Below, piece by piece: positions 10,986 through 20,881 of a stretch of 64,000 nt of DNA (its first letter is position 1; the number at the start of each line of letters is the position of its first letter). The stretch is from Marasmius tenuissimus. Lineage: Eukaryota > Basidiomycota > Agaricomycetes > Agaricales > Marasmiaceae. The stretch lies in NCBI GenBank assembly GCA_029532415.1, contig JAQOTA010000069.1, positions 930,001-994,000 of the forward strand. The letters are read 5' to 3'. The position numbers and the translations under genes are program-made. The notes below the pieces were generated by a model that worked only from the letters and a program-made list of their open reading frames with translations, had not been told where the DNA came from and ran no database searches.

Positions 10986-13849
10986 ATGAACGACTCGGAA
11001 ATCACCAATCTCTCTCGAGGCATGCCTGAAGAACCGAGAAGGATGGCCACGCACAACACCAACACTGGTCCCGGTACGCAGAATAACAACAACGCAGTGC
11101 ACCAGACTATTGCGGGTCGAGATCAGATATCTGGAGAAGTAATAAATGTAGGCCGAGTCTTGGTGAAGAACTTCACTACTTCCGTCTCCAACCGTGAGTT
11201 GCGACTCTTTCCTCCTCTCACCAGGAAGGCACCCTAATCTTGATGTCTTTTAGGACAGTATAAGACTCTCTGGGACTCAGTTGCAGATGTGGCGGCTTCT
11301 CATACCGCAAAACAGCAGTGTTCACGAGGGGCGTGTCTCGAAGGCACCCGTGTGGCGGCTCTGGACTCCCTCAAAGAGTGGAGGAACAACAAGAAGGATT
11401 GTCCGATCTGTTGGCTTTCGGGGACTGCAGGCGTTGGGAAATCCGCCATTGCCATGACCGTTGCTAAATCGTGCGACGAGGAGGGCCTCCTTGCCTCCTC
11501 GTTCTTTTTCTTTCGATCTGATCCAAATCGTAACAACCCTTCCGCCCTCGCGCCTAGCATTGCACACGGTCTCGTCTCGACGATTTCATTCATGCGGAGT
11601 CCCATCGAACGGAGAATCTCAAGGGATCCAAGGATCCTGGCAGCCGGGGTGGAAGACCAGTTTCGCGAGCTGATTCTGAAACCCACCTTCAAACAGAGAT
11701 GGCACCGTTTCTTCCTTGAACGCTTACCCGGACAAAAGGTCCCGAGTATTGTTATTATCGACGGACTGGACGAGTGCAGCGACGAGGAAACCCAATTGCA
11801 CGTTCTTTCCACCATTCAATCTGCCGCCCAACAGTCACCTCGATTTCCACTGCGATTTATGATCTGCAGTCGCCCCGAGTCTTGGATTCGGCAAGCGTTT
11901 GCCGCGGATCCTCTCCGTGAGCTCACCAGACGGATTTCGTTGGATGAGTCCAACGCTGACGAAGATATCCTGATATATCTCCTACACGAATTCAAGGAGA
12001 TCTCTACCAGCGCCAAACATGGCCTTCACGTAAAGACCTCCAATCCCTCATTGATCGAGCTTCTGGGCAGTTTGTCTATGTAGTCACTGCCGTCAAGTTC
12101 GTCAAACTCGAGTATAGCCATCCCATTACCCAGCTTCACTTCATCCTCCAGAACACTCCAAATCCTCAAAGAAGCGCATCGCCGTATCACGATCTTGACG
12201 CGCTATACCATGTCATACTCAGCGCCAATCCTCATCAAGAGGAGGTTCACTCCATCCTCATAGCTATCCTTGTACTTCCACCTGATGTCGCATGCCCGGC
12301 ATGTATTGAGTTGTTCCTCGGACTGCCGTCGGGGGAAGTATCCTTGACATTGCGTGCAATGTACTCGGTGCTGGACATACAGGGTAGAGGGGACAGAATC
12401 CGTCTGTATCACAACTCGTTCAGGGAATTCCTGATTGATCGTAGCAGGTCGCGCAATTTCCACATGGACATTACCGCCCGAACCCCCATCGTCATCGCGC
12501 GAAAGTGGCTCCAGAACCTCACGGCTAGTAAATTGCGGACTTACAGGTGCGAAATACCATGAACGGACAATCGGAAATCTCACATACATCTCCGCAGTGT
12601 TGAACAGCTCTATAGCGAGGAAACTAGGGCCTTCTTCACGGAGTGGACTGACTTCTGCTATCATTCATTTCTCAGACCATCCTGGGACTTATTGAATGAT
12701 CTGAAGAACATTGACCTTAGCTCTGTATTCCTTTGCCAGCATGTTCTCCGTCAGAACCCTGATTCATGGTCATCGATGGTAGCTGATGAAAGCATAGTAC
12801 GCATGGAGCTATCACAGTTTGGATTCTCTCCAATGAGTCGCTACTACCATGCGGACTGGTCTGAGGCATTTCAAGAGCTACATCAGTGGATGGAGAAATA
12901 TGTAAGCACGGGTTTTCATTCCTCTCTGAATGGTCCCGTGGTGTGCACTACATGGCTGTTATCAAACTGGCAGTTTGATAACAACAGCCATACTCACCCC
13001 GACAAGTATATGGACGACACCACAAAAGATCAGGACACCGAGTTCACTCATCAAAATACTGATGAAGTTGATCTCGTGAAGAGTCTTAAGCGCAAATTCT
13101 CGGAGCGTCCAAGGTGTTTCCATCTTGAACTATCTCCAGAGGTGCCTCTTCAGCATGATTTCGTGTCTTGGGCTGTCCACGTCGCCACAGGATGTACTTG
13201 GTGGACTCGTCTGCATTTTTCGGAATCAGAACCAGGCAATTCCCTTCCCGACCACGCGCCGCTTCGACTCACAGACTGCCACTGTGATCTCCGTGGAGGG
13301 AAAGAGCCGGGAGATCCAGCACACCTTGCCTTCCAGGAAGCCTGTTTGCAAGCCGTCAGAAGCTCCATCTCTGATTTCAAGGAGATCACCAAGAGTACCT
13401 TACGGATTCACGCCTCTAGTATCTCCACTACCTTGCTGGCATCATCGCTCCTGCAACACTGTCGGCTTGGACCAGAGCTCTTTTCCCTCTACCATTCGTT
13501 TCTCGAACTCGCAAAAGGTTATCCGCGGATGACAGTGCCGTCGGAGTGGGGGAAGAAACAAAGGAAAGAAGTGCTTGACTGGATCAAGGTGAGTACTGTG
13601 TATCTGGTTTATGAGACTGGTTGTTAATGGTTGTTTTCCCAACGACAATGTACTGTCGTTGATCTTTCTATTCTGATGTAGACTCTCCCGGACAGTTTTG
13701 CCGAAGAGGCTAAGGCACTGGAAGCACAAATTATTGGCTTGCCATGGAAGGAGTGGGCTGATCGAGTACCGTGCGGAGAACGGTTGGACCGTGGAACCTC
13801 GGATTCAGAATCGAGTAGTATTGACGAGTCGTTTGTATCGAGTTATTGA
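10986..13849 (+). CDS. NACHT P-loop NTPase, NLR-like STAND protein, with one frame break
   Basis: STAND/NLR-like NTPases are thought to act as intracellular sensors in fungi. Exons: 10986-11193, 11254-12546, 12598-13588 and 13682-13849 (TGA). Walker A is GTAGVGKS (about residues 126-133), Walker B is VIIDGLDEC (about 235-243), and a sensor-like FMICSRPES follows. These are NACHT hallmarks. The N-terminus is short, with GRDQISGEVINVGRV before the NACHT, as in many agaricomycete members. The C-terminus (DLSSVFLCQHVL onward) has no ankyrin, WD40 or TPR repeats that I can see. The frame breaks near 12030: conserved DLQSLIDRASGQF is readable only one frame over. A 41-nt GT-AG segment, 12030-12070, would restore the frame if spliced, but that would remove the conserved block. 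The copy may therefore be altered or a pseudogene. Confidence 0.72.
12952..12993. repeat. Hairpin inside NACHT exon 3
   Basis: The arm ATGGCTGTTATCAAACTG (from about 12953) is followed after a one-base spacer by its reverse complement, with one 3-nt bulge (CAGTTTGATAACAACAGCCAT). The reading frame stays open through it (WLLSNWQFDNNS). Confidence 0.7.
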
Positions 13850-14440
13850 TCATGTATCATCAGCCGGCGTATACATACCCGCTACCAATCATCCTAAATT
13901 AAGACGGGGAGCAAGTCAGTGCATATGTAGGCCGATACAATCCTTCGACTTATCAACTGTTTAGCAGGGCCCAAGGTCGCTGATACTAGTATTTTTTTAC
14001 ATATCTTATACATTAAGTTGAACACTGCCAGGAGAACGAAAGGCAAAGCGCGGTACTAGTCCCCTGTCACGGCATCATCTCGAATCCAGACAGACCGAGT
14101 TGAGAATCAAGCATACCGTAGTCTGGTCGTCTACACGCAATTCCTGGAGTAGTGCTACCCACGACCAACGCGACACGGTCATGGCACCTTGCGTTTATAT
14201 AGATCGACGCGTCTACAGAATTCACAGAATGGGAAACCAGCGGGGTGCATTCGGGAAGTCCGTCACTACCTCGATGAATCTGTTATTATTACAAAACAGG
14301 TCCTACCCGAGAGATCGGAGGGGAACTACATCCCTCAAGGCTTAGGCCACAGAATCACTTCCAACCACGACCCCACATGTACAACCCCACATCTCCCAAG
14401 AAAAGAAAAGTATTCGTACTACAAGTATATGTATTCGACA
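13850..14440. other. No gene recognised
   Basis: Downstream region of the NACHT gene, with T-runs near 13990 that may be part of its 3' UTR. Two short overlapping plus-strand frames at 14100-14533 have no recognisable content. Confidence 0.4.
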
Positions 14441-14458
14441 TATCTAATTCGTAAGATA

Positions 14459-17400
14459 CTACTGTCTTCGTGCACTAATACCAATATTCGTAAAATACAC
14501 CACACCTCTATCACCCAAGAAACCCCACGTTAATGCCCCCCCACCCCCACCCGTCGACCCCTCAACCTCCCCCTTCACAGTTGTCAACACATACACATTC
14601 ACAATCGACACCAACAACCAAATCGCACACGCCATCACCGTCGTCACCCATCCGTTACTGAAATCCCGTGTCTCCAAACCTCCCTCCACATCCGCCGACA
14701 ACGCAAACTCGGTGGGTCCTCGCTGATGCTCGGATGCTCGCACCCACATCAACCCCCTCGAACCTGTCACATAAATCAACGGTAACGTTATAAATGGCAA
14801 CACAATGGACAACACGACTTGGGAAAGCACGAGGAGGGTGTCGATGCCTCTACGGCCGACGGCGATGGTGACGACCATGGAGGGTATGACGGCTAGGAGA
14901 CGGGTGAGGAGGCAGCAGACGACGGGCTGGTGGGGGGAGGGAGGGGAAGAGGTGAGTTGATGAGGGTAAAGAGAGAGAGAATGAGAAGAAACTCACCGAA
15001 ACACGCCACTGTGAAAACCCCTCTGAAACAGCCTGTCCAGCTACAGTCGCGATAATCGACGGGCTCTACACGTGCACGTTCGCAATCCACCAATCAGCTC
15101 AACGAAAACAAAAAACAAAAGCAAGAGATGTACCTGTCCAGCAGCCAACAACGCGATCGCAAACAACGTAGCCGGACCTGAGCGAAGTGAAGTAAGGGTA
15201 GTAGTCAGATCAGCAACACTACACCCCAAACCTCAAACCTCGACTCGAGACTCACCCTGCCCAACCAAATCCCTAATCAAATCACACACATCAAACAACC
15301 CTGCCGGGGACTTTCCATCCGCCCTTTCCTCCGTCCCATAAAAAAAAACACTCCTCCCGCCAATATTAGGATTCTTGGTGAGGGGTAAGCAAGATCGAAC
15401 CGGGGAGACAGAAAAGAGGGTGCGGGGAGGCGCTCACAAACTATTGATCACAACCGCAAACCCCAACAGACCAACCGCCACATCCACCACACCATGGTAC
15501 ACATGTGCCTCTACAAACTCTAGCGAGTTGTTCTCCTGATTAGCATATTGGTTCACCCGAGTGGCGAATGTACTTGGGGGTAGGGTGCGGAAGGCTGAGA
15601 GGGTGGAGTTGAGGGCTGTTAGGAGGCGTTGCTTCCATGTGAGCTTGGTAGATTTGTCGCTCAAGGACGGAGAGGAAGAGGAATACGCTATAGAGGAAGT
15701 CGTAAACGGGGCGAACACGTTCTTGTGTTCAGTAGACACCCGATCTTGTATTGCCAAAGCAGATCCTAGGAAGTTTCCTAGAGACTATGCGGCATCACCG
15801 TAGCTCCGAAAATCCCCATAGCTACCCAAACCGATAAGCTCAAAACCCCCTGCAAGAACGAAGAGAGACAGACAGAGGTGTACTCACAAACATACAACGC
15901 CCCGTCCGGTATAACATACCTCGACAGTAAATATCCCTCAAGCACCGGTCCCATTTCACGTCAACTCTCGACTCTCGACACGATGATACACATACACACA
16001 AAGACCGCCAACACCATCCCCGCAATCCCCCACCCTAACCGTCTCCCCTTCAATGGGTCCCACAAGGTGAGTAAGAAGACAACGTCAAAGGTGGTGATCA
16101 GCACTCCGTGCCAAAATCCGAGTTTGGGGAACAAGAAACAGAGCGCGATGGCGGATCTGAGGAGTTCGGCTGGGCCTGTTGCTGTAATCGCAATCTCGGA
16201 AATGAGTTAGAGTGGGTATAGTAGACCCCGGCAGTAGAGTAGGGTGTGTCGTGAACAAGAGTGCAGGAGGATGAGGCAATGGGAGGCCAGATCTAGCAAG
16301 GAGTAAGAGGGAGTGAGAGGTTAGACGGGGAGGAGGGGGGATTTGGAGGCACCCAGCCCAGTGACACCCCATCCTACTTGCCATCGTTTAGAAAAGAATG
16401 GTGAAGGGACCTGTGAGGACGACGACGAATGAGATCTTGAGAGTCTGTAGCTGCATTGAGAGCCAGCTTTGAGGTTGACGCCCCAGTTGCCCCTAGAAAA
16501 GGTGAAAAATGAGAATGACAGAAAGCAGTGGGTGTCAGGAACGCAGCAAGTGACTAGGAAACCCCTCAGGCCACTGTCAAGGTCAAGGGAGTAAAGAAGA
16601 ATAGATAGGCTGTGAGCAAGACATAGGCTACACAGTACATGCTGGAAACAAGCACTATGTGACAAAGTTGTCAGACTGAGGAACTATCTACAGAGGCCAT
16701 GAGTATATATGACAGAACCAAGCTGTACTATGATCATGGGAACGAAGGTAACAGAGGATAGATGAAAGAACAATGATCAAGATCAAAGGAATGTTGTAGA
16801 AACAAGTAGAACATCAAAGAATAACTTGTACATCAGTAACAAGATGGAAACCATGTAGAATGATGAAAGACATCATGGGATGATCTATGGGAACCAAAGT
16901 GCGATGCTGGGATAGCGTTGCCAACGGTCAGCTCGGCTCGGCTCCGGCTCAAGAGCCGCAGCTCAAACCGGGCCGTGGCTCCGCGAGCCGCTAACAGGAT
17001 GCGGCTCGGCTCTTTGAGCCACTCTGAGCGGCTCAGCTGCGGCTCGCGCTATTAAAATGATATTTTTTCTGCAAACCATGTAATGACTATGAATGTGGTA
17101 CTTAGACCACATTTGAGCTATTTTACATTGAAAGATAGGTTATTAGAAGTGGCTATGGGTCCAAGTACCATCCCTGCACGTGACGACTCACTGGTAGGTT
17201 GTTTTCCCACGCCAAGGTCAGGGCTTTCGGGTAGGTAGAATGTGATGATTACTGGTTGTTTTGCAGTTTACTGTAATCTACAACAAGTAACATACATTTA
17301 AATACATATTTAACACCTCTTGGAGTCCCCAGTGGTCCCAACAAAGACAAGAAGAAATGAAATTTTTTGAGGCGGCTCAAACCGGCTGAACCAGTTCAGA

Positions 17401-17649
17401 GCTGGTTCAGAGCCGCTCTGGCTCTGAACCGCTCGAGCTGCAGCTCGAGCCGAGCTACTGGTAACACTATGCTGGGAACATGTAACAAGGTGAAATGAAG
17501 GGAAAATCATGGAAGAAAGACCTGGGACTAAGGAAAGGGAAAAACAGTAGGGTGATTCGTAACAGTGGGCAGCTACTACTGGGGACGTGCAGATCAAAGT
17601 TAGTGCGCAGAACTTCCCAGCGCTAGTGTGTTTTTGTAGATGAAGGGCA
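14459..17649 (-). pseudogene. NRAMP transporter pseudogene (copy C), invaded by repeats and cut by a copia LTR
   Basis: All exon blocks of the intact NRAMP gene can be followed on the minus strand. The first exon survives only at about 17590-17649, where it is cut by the LTR starting at 17650. Exon 2 near 16380-16500 keeps GNWGVNLKAG. Exon 5 reads ATVMPHSL and then meets a TAG inside a small insertion (near 15780). Exon 6 has an expanded T-run (near 15340) that shifts the frame. Exons 7-9 (near 15190-14530) are recognisable (ATLFAIALLAAGQ, VGRRGIDTLLVLSQVV). The intron 1 position holds about 1 kb of foreign DNA, including the hAT-like element at 16913-17469. It is not functional. Confidence 0.8.
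16913..17469. mobile_element. Non-autonomous hAT-like element (557 bp), GAGCCG-rich family
   Basis: The ends are TAGCGTTGCCA and, read inward from the other side, TAGTGTTACCA, an imperfect terminal inverted repeat. A perfect 8-bp direct repeat, tgctggga, flanks it at 16905-16912 and 17470-17477, as expected for hAT. Both subterminal regions are full of GAGCCG/CGGCTC hexamers, which resemble clustered transposase-binding repeats of other hAT elements. The inside is AT-rich without a transposase. It shares ends and hexamer arrays with the element at 19248-19942. Confidence 0.85.
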
Positions 17650-18103
17650 TGTTGAATCCAGACTACCGGATATATGGACCATTGTATCAGGCCGCATCTA
17701 TGCTTCAATCGTTTCACTATGATCTATGCTATTTCTAGTCACTCCCGTTATAGTACACTGGGGGCATTTTTCTGTCAAGTAGGGCATGATGTGTTGGTGT
17801 CAAGTGTGTCTGACCCTGAAATGGACCATTAAACAAAGATTCTCTAAGTCCCCCCAAGGTGCAACAACCATTGTTTGGACCTGGCTTGGACCTGGCCCAC
17901 TTGACACCACCACGACATGTCCTACTTGACAGAAAAATGCCCCCAGTGGTAGCTACAGCCACCTCTGTATAGTATATAAGTAGCTCTGTATCTACATGCA
18001 ATATCAGTACTTTTACTACTCTCGTTGCTGCCTCTAAGCCTATCTCCAGGTGAGCTAGTCTGTCCCATGCTGCCACTGCGTGGGCAGGACCTCTGCCTCA
18101 ACA
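17650..18103 (+). repeat. 5' LTR of an old copia element (element X), interrupted by a CACTA-type miniature element
   Basis: It starts TGTTGAATCC and ends CTGCCTCAACA. Removing the 193-bp insert and its 3-bp duplication leaves 258 bp, the same length as the LTRs at 20614-20871 and 32467-32724. It differs from those by about a dozen substitutions, so it is older or from another copy. A TATATAA box is present in the second part. The bases just before it belong to NRAMP exon 1. Confidence 0.85.
17756..17948. mobile_element. CACTA-type miniature element (193 bp) with 3-bp target duplication
   Basis: It begins CACTGGGGGCATTTTTC and ends with the reverse complement. Inverted similarity extends over about 55 bp at each end. 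The target duplication is gta (17753-17755 and 17949-17951). CACTG ends with a 3-bp duplication identify the CACTA/EnSpm group. It has no coding capacity. Its insertion site is confirmed by the uninterrupted LTR copies at 20614-20871 and 32467-32724. The tnp2-type transposase at 60.4-63.6 kb shows the group is present in this genome. Confidence 0.88.
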
Positions 18104-18115
18104 GGTTATGGGCCC
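18104..18115 (+). other. Copia primer binding site, half-tRNA(iMet) type
   Basis: Directly after the LTR, GGTTATGGGCCC is complementary, with one G-U pair, to the anticodon-loop part of initiator tRNA-Met. Drosophila copia is primed by such a half tRNA. The same 12 bases follow the 5' LTR of the nested copia at 24083. Confidence 0.55.
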
Positions 18116-18638
18116 CAGTGCCCTATCGATGTGCCCTGTGATGGCAGCTCTCTAGGATGTGCACCTTTATTGTGTGCTGCCTATGATGATGCGCTATTGT
18201 GGTTGTTGCACTTGATAACCATTGTGACTGCTTAATCGCTGTCATGATGGGCAGACCGTTAACACCGGTTCTGGACCTGTGAAGTCAACATCTTCATTGA
18301 TGTTTGATGATGGTGGACTGTGTCCTCAACAACGATCAATGGCTATCGCCGTTGACCGTGCAGTGATTTCTTTTATCATTGCCTATGATGATGAACATAT
18401 GCCAATCGTTGTTTTATTACTCCAGATCGCTATGGCTCCTGTTACGGATTCGGAGTTTACGGAGAACCGTTCTTAGTGAAACCAAGTGTGCCAATCTATT
18501 GTGTACCCTGATCAAATCGGCTTTCTTGTCTAAATTACCAAATCCTGTTGAAATTGTGCTTAATATTCCTATATTAGTAACAAATTCACTACTTTTTTAT
18601 GCTGCCCCTCATTTTAACCGAATTCTTTCCTTTTTCAT

Positions 18639-18703
18639 TGAGGTGCATTGGGACCAAAATCATGACTATGCCGCGCTCCACATTTTGGTCCCAATGCACC
18701 TCA
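18639..18703. repeat. Perfect 22-bp hairpin inside the copia leader insertion
   Basis: The arm TGAGGTGCATTGGGACCAAA and its continuation AT (18639-18660) are repeated as the exact reverse complement at 18682-18703, with a 21-base loop. Pairing extends outward with a small gap through CCTTTTTCA. It lies in AT-rich sequence (about 18480-18960) with no gene. Confidence 0.75.
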
Positions 18704-19247
18704 GCAGTGAAAAAGGGTACGATCCAGTCAAAATTATTACCTTTGGGGTCCACCTGTATCCTAATTTGAACTCAATTGAGAATCATTCATACAAATGTAT
18801 TAATATATGTCGCAGGATCCTATGCTTGCTTACAGTCTGGCCAATCGTGGTTGTTAAGTAGCGAGGGCCGCTAGCGGGGATGTATCAGAGTTGATTACAA
18901 ATCAGTTCTCCCCCTGGAAGATATCTGATTAGTCATCTTGAATGAATATTCTAATTTCCGAGGCATGTGATCAATCAGTAGCGCTGCCCCCTGGCGACAG
19001 TTCCCGACCCCCTCAATCCAGAACAGCTTGAAGCACATACGAAGATATCAATGCTGAATACGACTGGGAAACATTTATGGTGATGTGCATTGTGAAGACC
19101 TCCTCGTGGAAGTGAAGAAAGCGGGGAACAAACTGGGATGACAAGGTAAAGAGGTAGGAGGCAGTGATGTCTGAGTTTACCTAAGTATTGAGTGATTAAT
19201 AGCACCATATTTATTCGCCACAAATTGACGAGCAGCCCAATACCAGC

Positions 19248-19942
19248 TAGTGTTACCCATAGCTCGGCTCGAGCCGTCGGCTCAGCCGGCTTCGAGCCGA
19301 GCCGAGCCGAGCCAACCCTCAAATCGGCTTGACCAAAAAGCCGATTTCCGGCTCGGCTTCCGAGCCGGTTTGAGCCGGCTTGAACTGGCTCGAGCTGACC
19401 TCGTAAAAAGATGACAAATATATTTCAAAAAAAAAATTATATTCATTTAATTCCATTGGAAAGTATAGTAATAATATATTTATGTAAAAGAAACAACAAA
19501 AAAAAGTGATGTCAAGTAGAAAATTGCAAATGTGCGTTGTCGCCGGCGCTAGTAGCGAGGTAAGATTCGCTATTAGCGCCGGGGACCAAAAAACACCGCC
19601 GCCTCCAAAAATGGAAAACGCGTTTTTTCTCCTTGTTTAACGTGACTTTTTGTCACATTTCAACACTGTCACACTTCTTTTGTATAGAGACACGAGAATC
19701 ACGTCTCACCGACCGTGGGAAAGTCACGTGACTTTCCCCGACAATAATAAAAACACTTTTGGAGCAAAAAACTTGAACAAAAATTGTGACGTTTTTATTT
19801 TTTAATGACGAAACGGCTCAGCCGGTTCGAACCGGTTGGTCAAGCCGAGCCGGCGGCTCGAGCCGACATGACAAGCCGGCCAAGCCGTCAAACCGACTGA
19901 GCCGCGCCGGCTTCGAGCCGAGCCGAGCCGTGGGTAACACTA
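19248..19942. mobile_element. Non-autonomous hAT-like element (695 bp), GAGCCG-rich family
   Basis: The ends are a perfect 12-bp inverted repeat, TAGTGTTACCCA. They are flanked by the perfect 8-bp direct repeat ataccagc at 19240-19247 and 19943-19950. Dense GAGCCG/CGGCTC hexamers fill both subterminal parts, as in the element at 16913-17469. The AT-rich core has no transposase frame. It sits in the leader of copia element X, so it inserted after that element did. Confidence 0.9.
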
Positions 19943-20096
19943 ATACCAGCCAGTTCAACTTTTTTGTTTTGCTAATTTGTTGTCAAGCCCCCAGGTGTTT
20001 TGCTGTAGCTTGTAGTAGGCAGGTTTAATTCAAGGTAAATCACCCGCCAAATCCATACTTACCTGCTGCGCCACGGCAGGTCCCACCCTATGAATT

Positions 20097-20613
20097 ATGT
20101 CTACCCTTATCCCCACTGTTGAAGTCTTCAGCGGTGTCAACTGGCGCAAGTGGTCCAAGGGTCTTGGTACCTATGCCATGATCAACAAGTTCTACGACCA
20201 CTACACCAACAACGATCCTAAACCTGATGAACCTGAGAAACCTACTGAACCTACTCGACCTAAAGCAACTACTCGCACTGTCACTGTTGCTGCTACAACT
20301 ACAACTGAAGCAACTACACGTACGGAGACAGTCTCTCCTACTGACGTGCAGATGCAGCAGTATGCTATGGATCTTGAGCAGTATGCTAAGGATTTGGAGA
20401 AGTATGAGAAGGATCTCATCAGGTACGACAAGGAGAATCGACGTTGGAAGAAGTATGAATTCAAGGCCATGGGTACACTACGTGCCACCACCACCATTGC
20501 CGTGCAGAGTATTATCGAGGATGATGATACGGCTTGGAAAGCTTGGGAGAAGATTAAGGCTTGTTATGGCCAGCAGACTTCCGTCTCTGTTTGGGGGGAC
20601 TTCAAGTCCATTA
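20097..20613 (+). pseudogene. Copia gag, 5' part only (element X)
   Basis: The frame starts MSTLIPTVEVFSGVNWRKW, typical of Ty1/copia gag N-termini (a short lead, then FxGxNWxxW). A Thr/Glu/Pro-rich insertion follows (residues about 45-85). The gag core follows with WKAWEKIKACYGQ. The frame is open for 172 codons and is then cut by the LTR beginning at 20614; the residues after that point come from LTR sequence. The rest of gag, protease and integrase in this orientation is missing. Confidence 0.72.
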
Positions 20614-20871
20614 TGTTGAGGCAGAGGTCCTGCCCACGCAGTGGTAGCATGGGACAGACTAGCTCACCTGGAGATAGGCTTAGAGGCAGCAACGAGAGTA
20701 GTAAAAGTACTGGTATTGCATGTAGATACAAAGCTACTTATATACTATACAGAGGTGGCTGTATCTTCTATAACAGGAGTGACTAGGAATAGCATAGATC
20801 ATAGTGAAACGATTGAAGCATATATGTGGCCCGATACAACGGTCCATATATCCAGTAGTCCGGATTCAACA
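20614..20871 (-). repeat. 3' LTR of the minus-strand copia copy (left inverted arm)
   Basis: The 258-bp LTR reads, on the minus strand, TGTTGAATCC to CTGCCTCAACA. It appears identical to the plus-strand LTR at 32467-32724. A purine tract (GCGAGGGGGAG on the minus strand, near 20872-20882) precedes it, as expected for the start of plus-strand DNA synthesis in the element. It is inserted directly into gag of element X. Confidence 0.88.
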
Positions 20872-20881
20872 CTCCCCCTCG

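Larger units (their letters stand above)
17650..20613 (+). mobile_element. 5' part of old copia element X (LTR, leader, start of gag)
   Basis: The order is LTR (17650-18103), primer binding site (18104), a leader interrupted by other DNA, then the gag start at 20097. The element is cut at 20613/20614 by the inverted copia copy. The leader is far longer than the 298 bp of the nested copia at 23762, because it contains the hAT-like element at 19248-19942 and unidentified AT-rich DNA at about 18480-18960. No TSD links its left edge (gggca before 17650) to the right edge of the cluster (ttcat after 32724). Confidence 0.7.
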
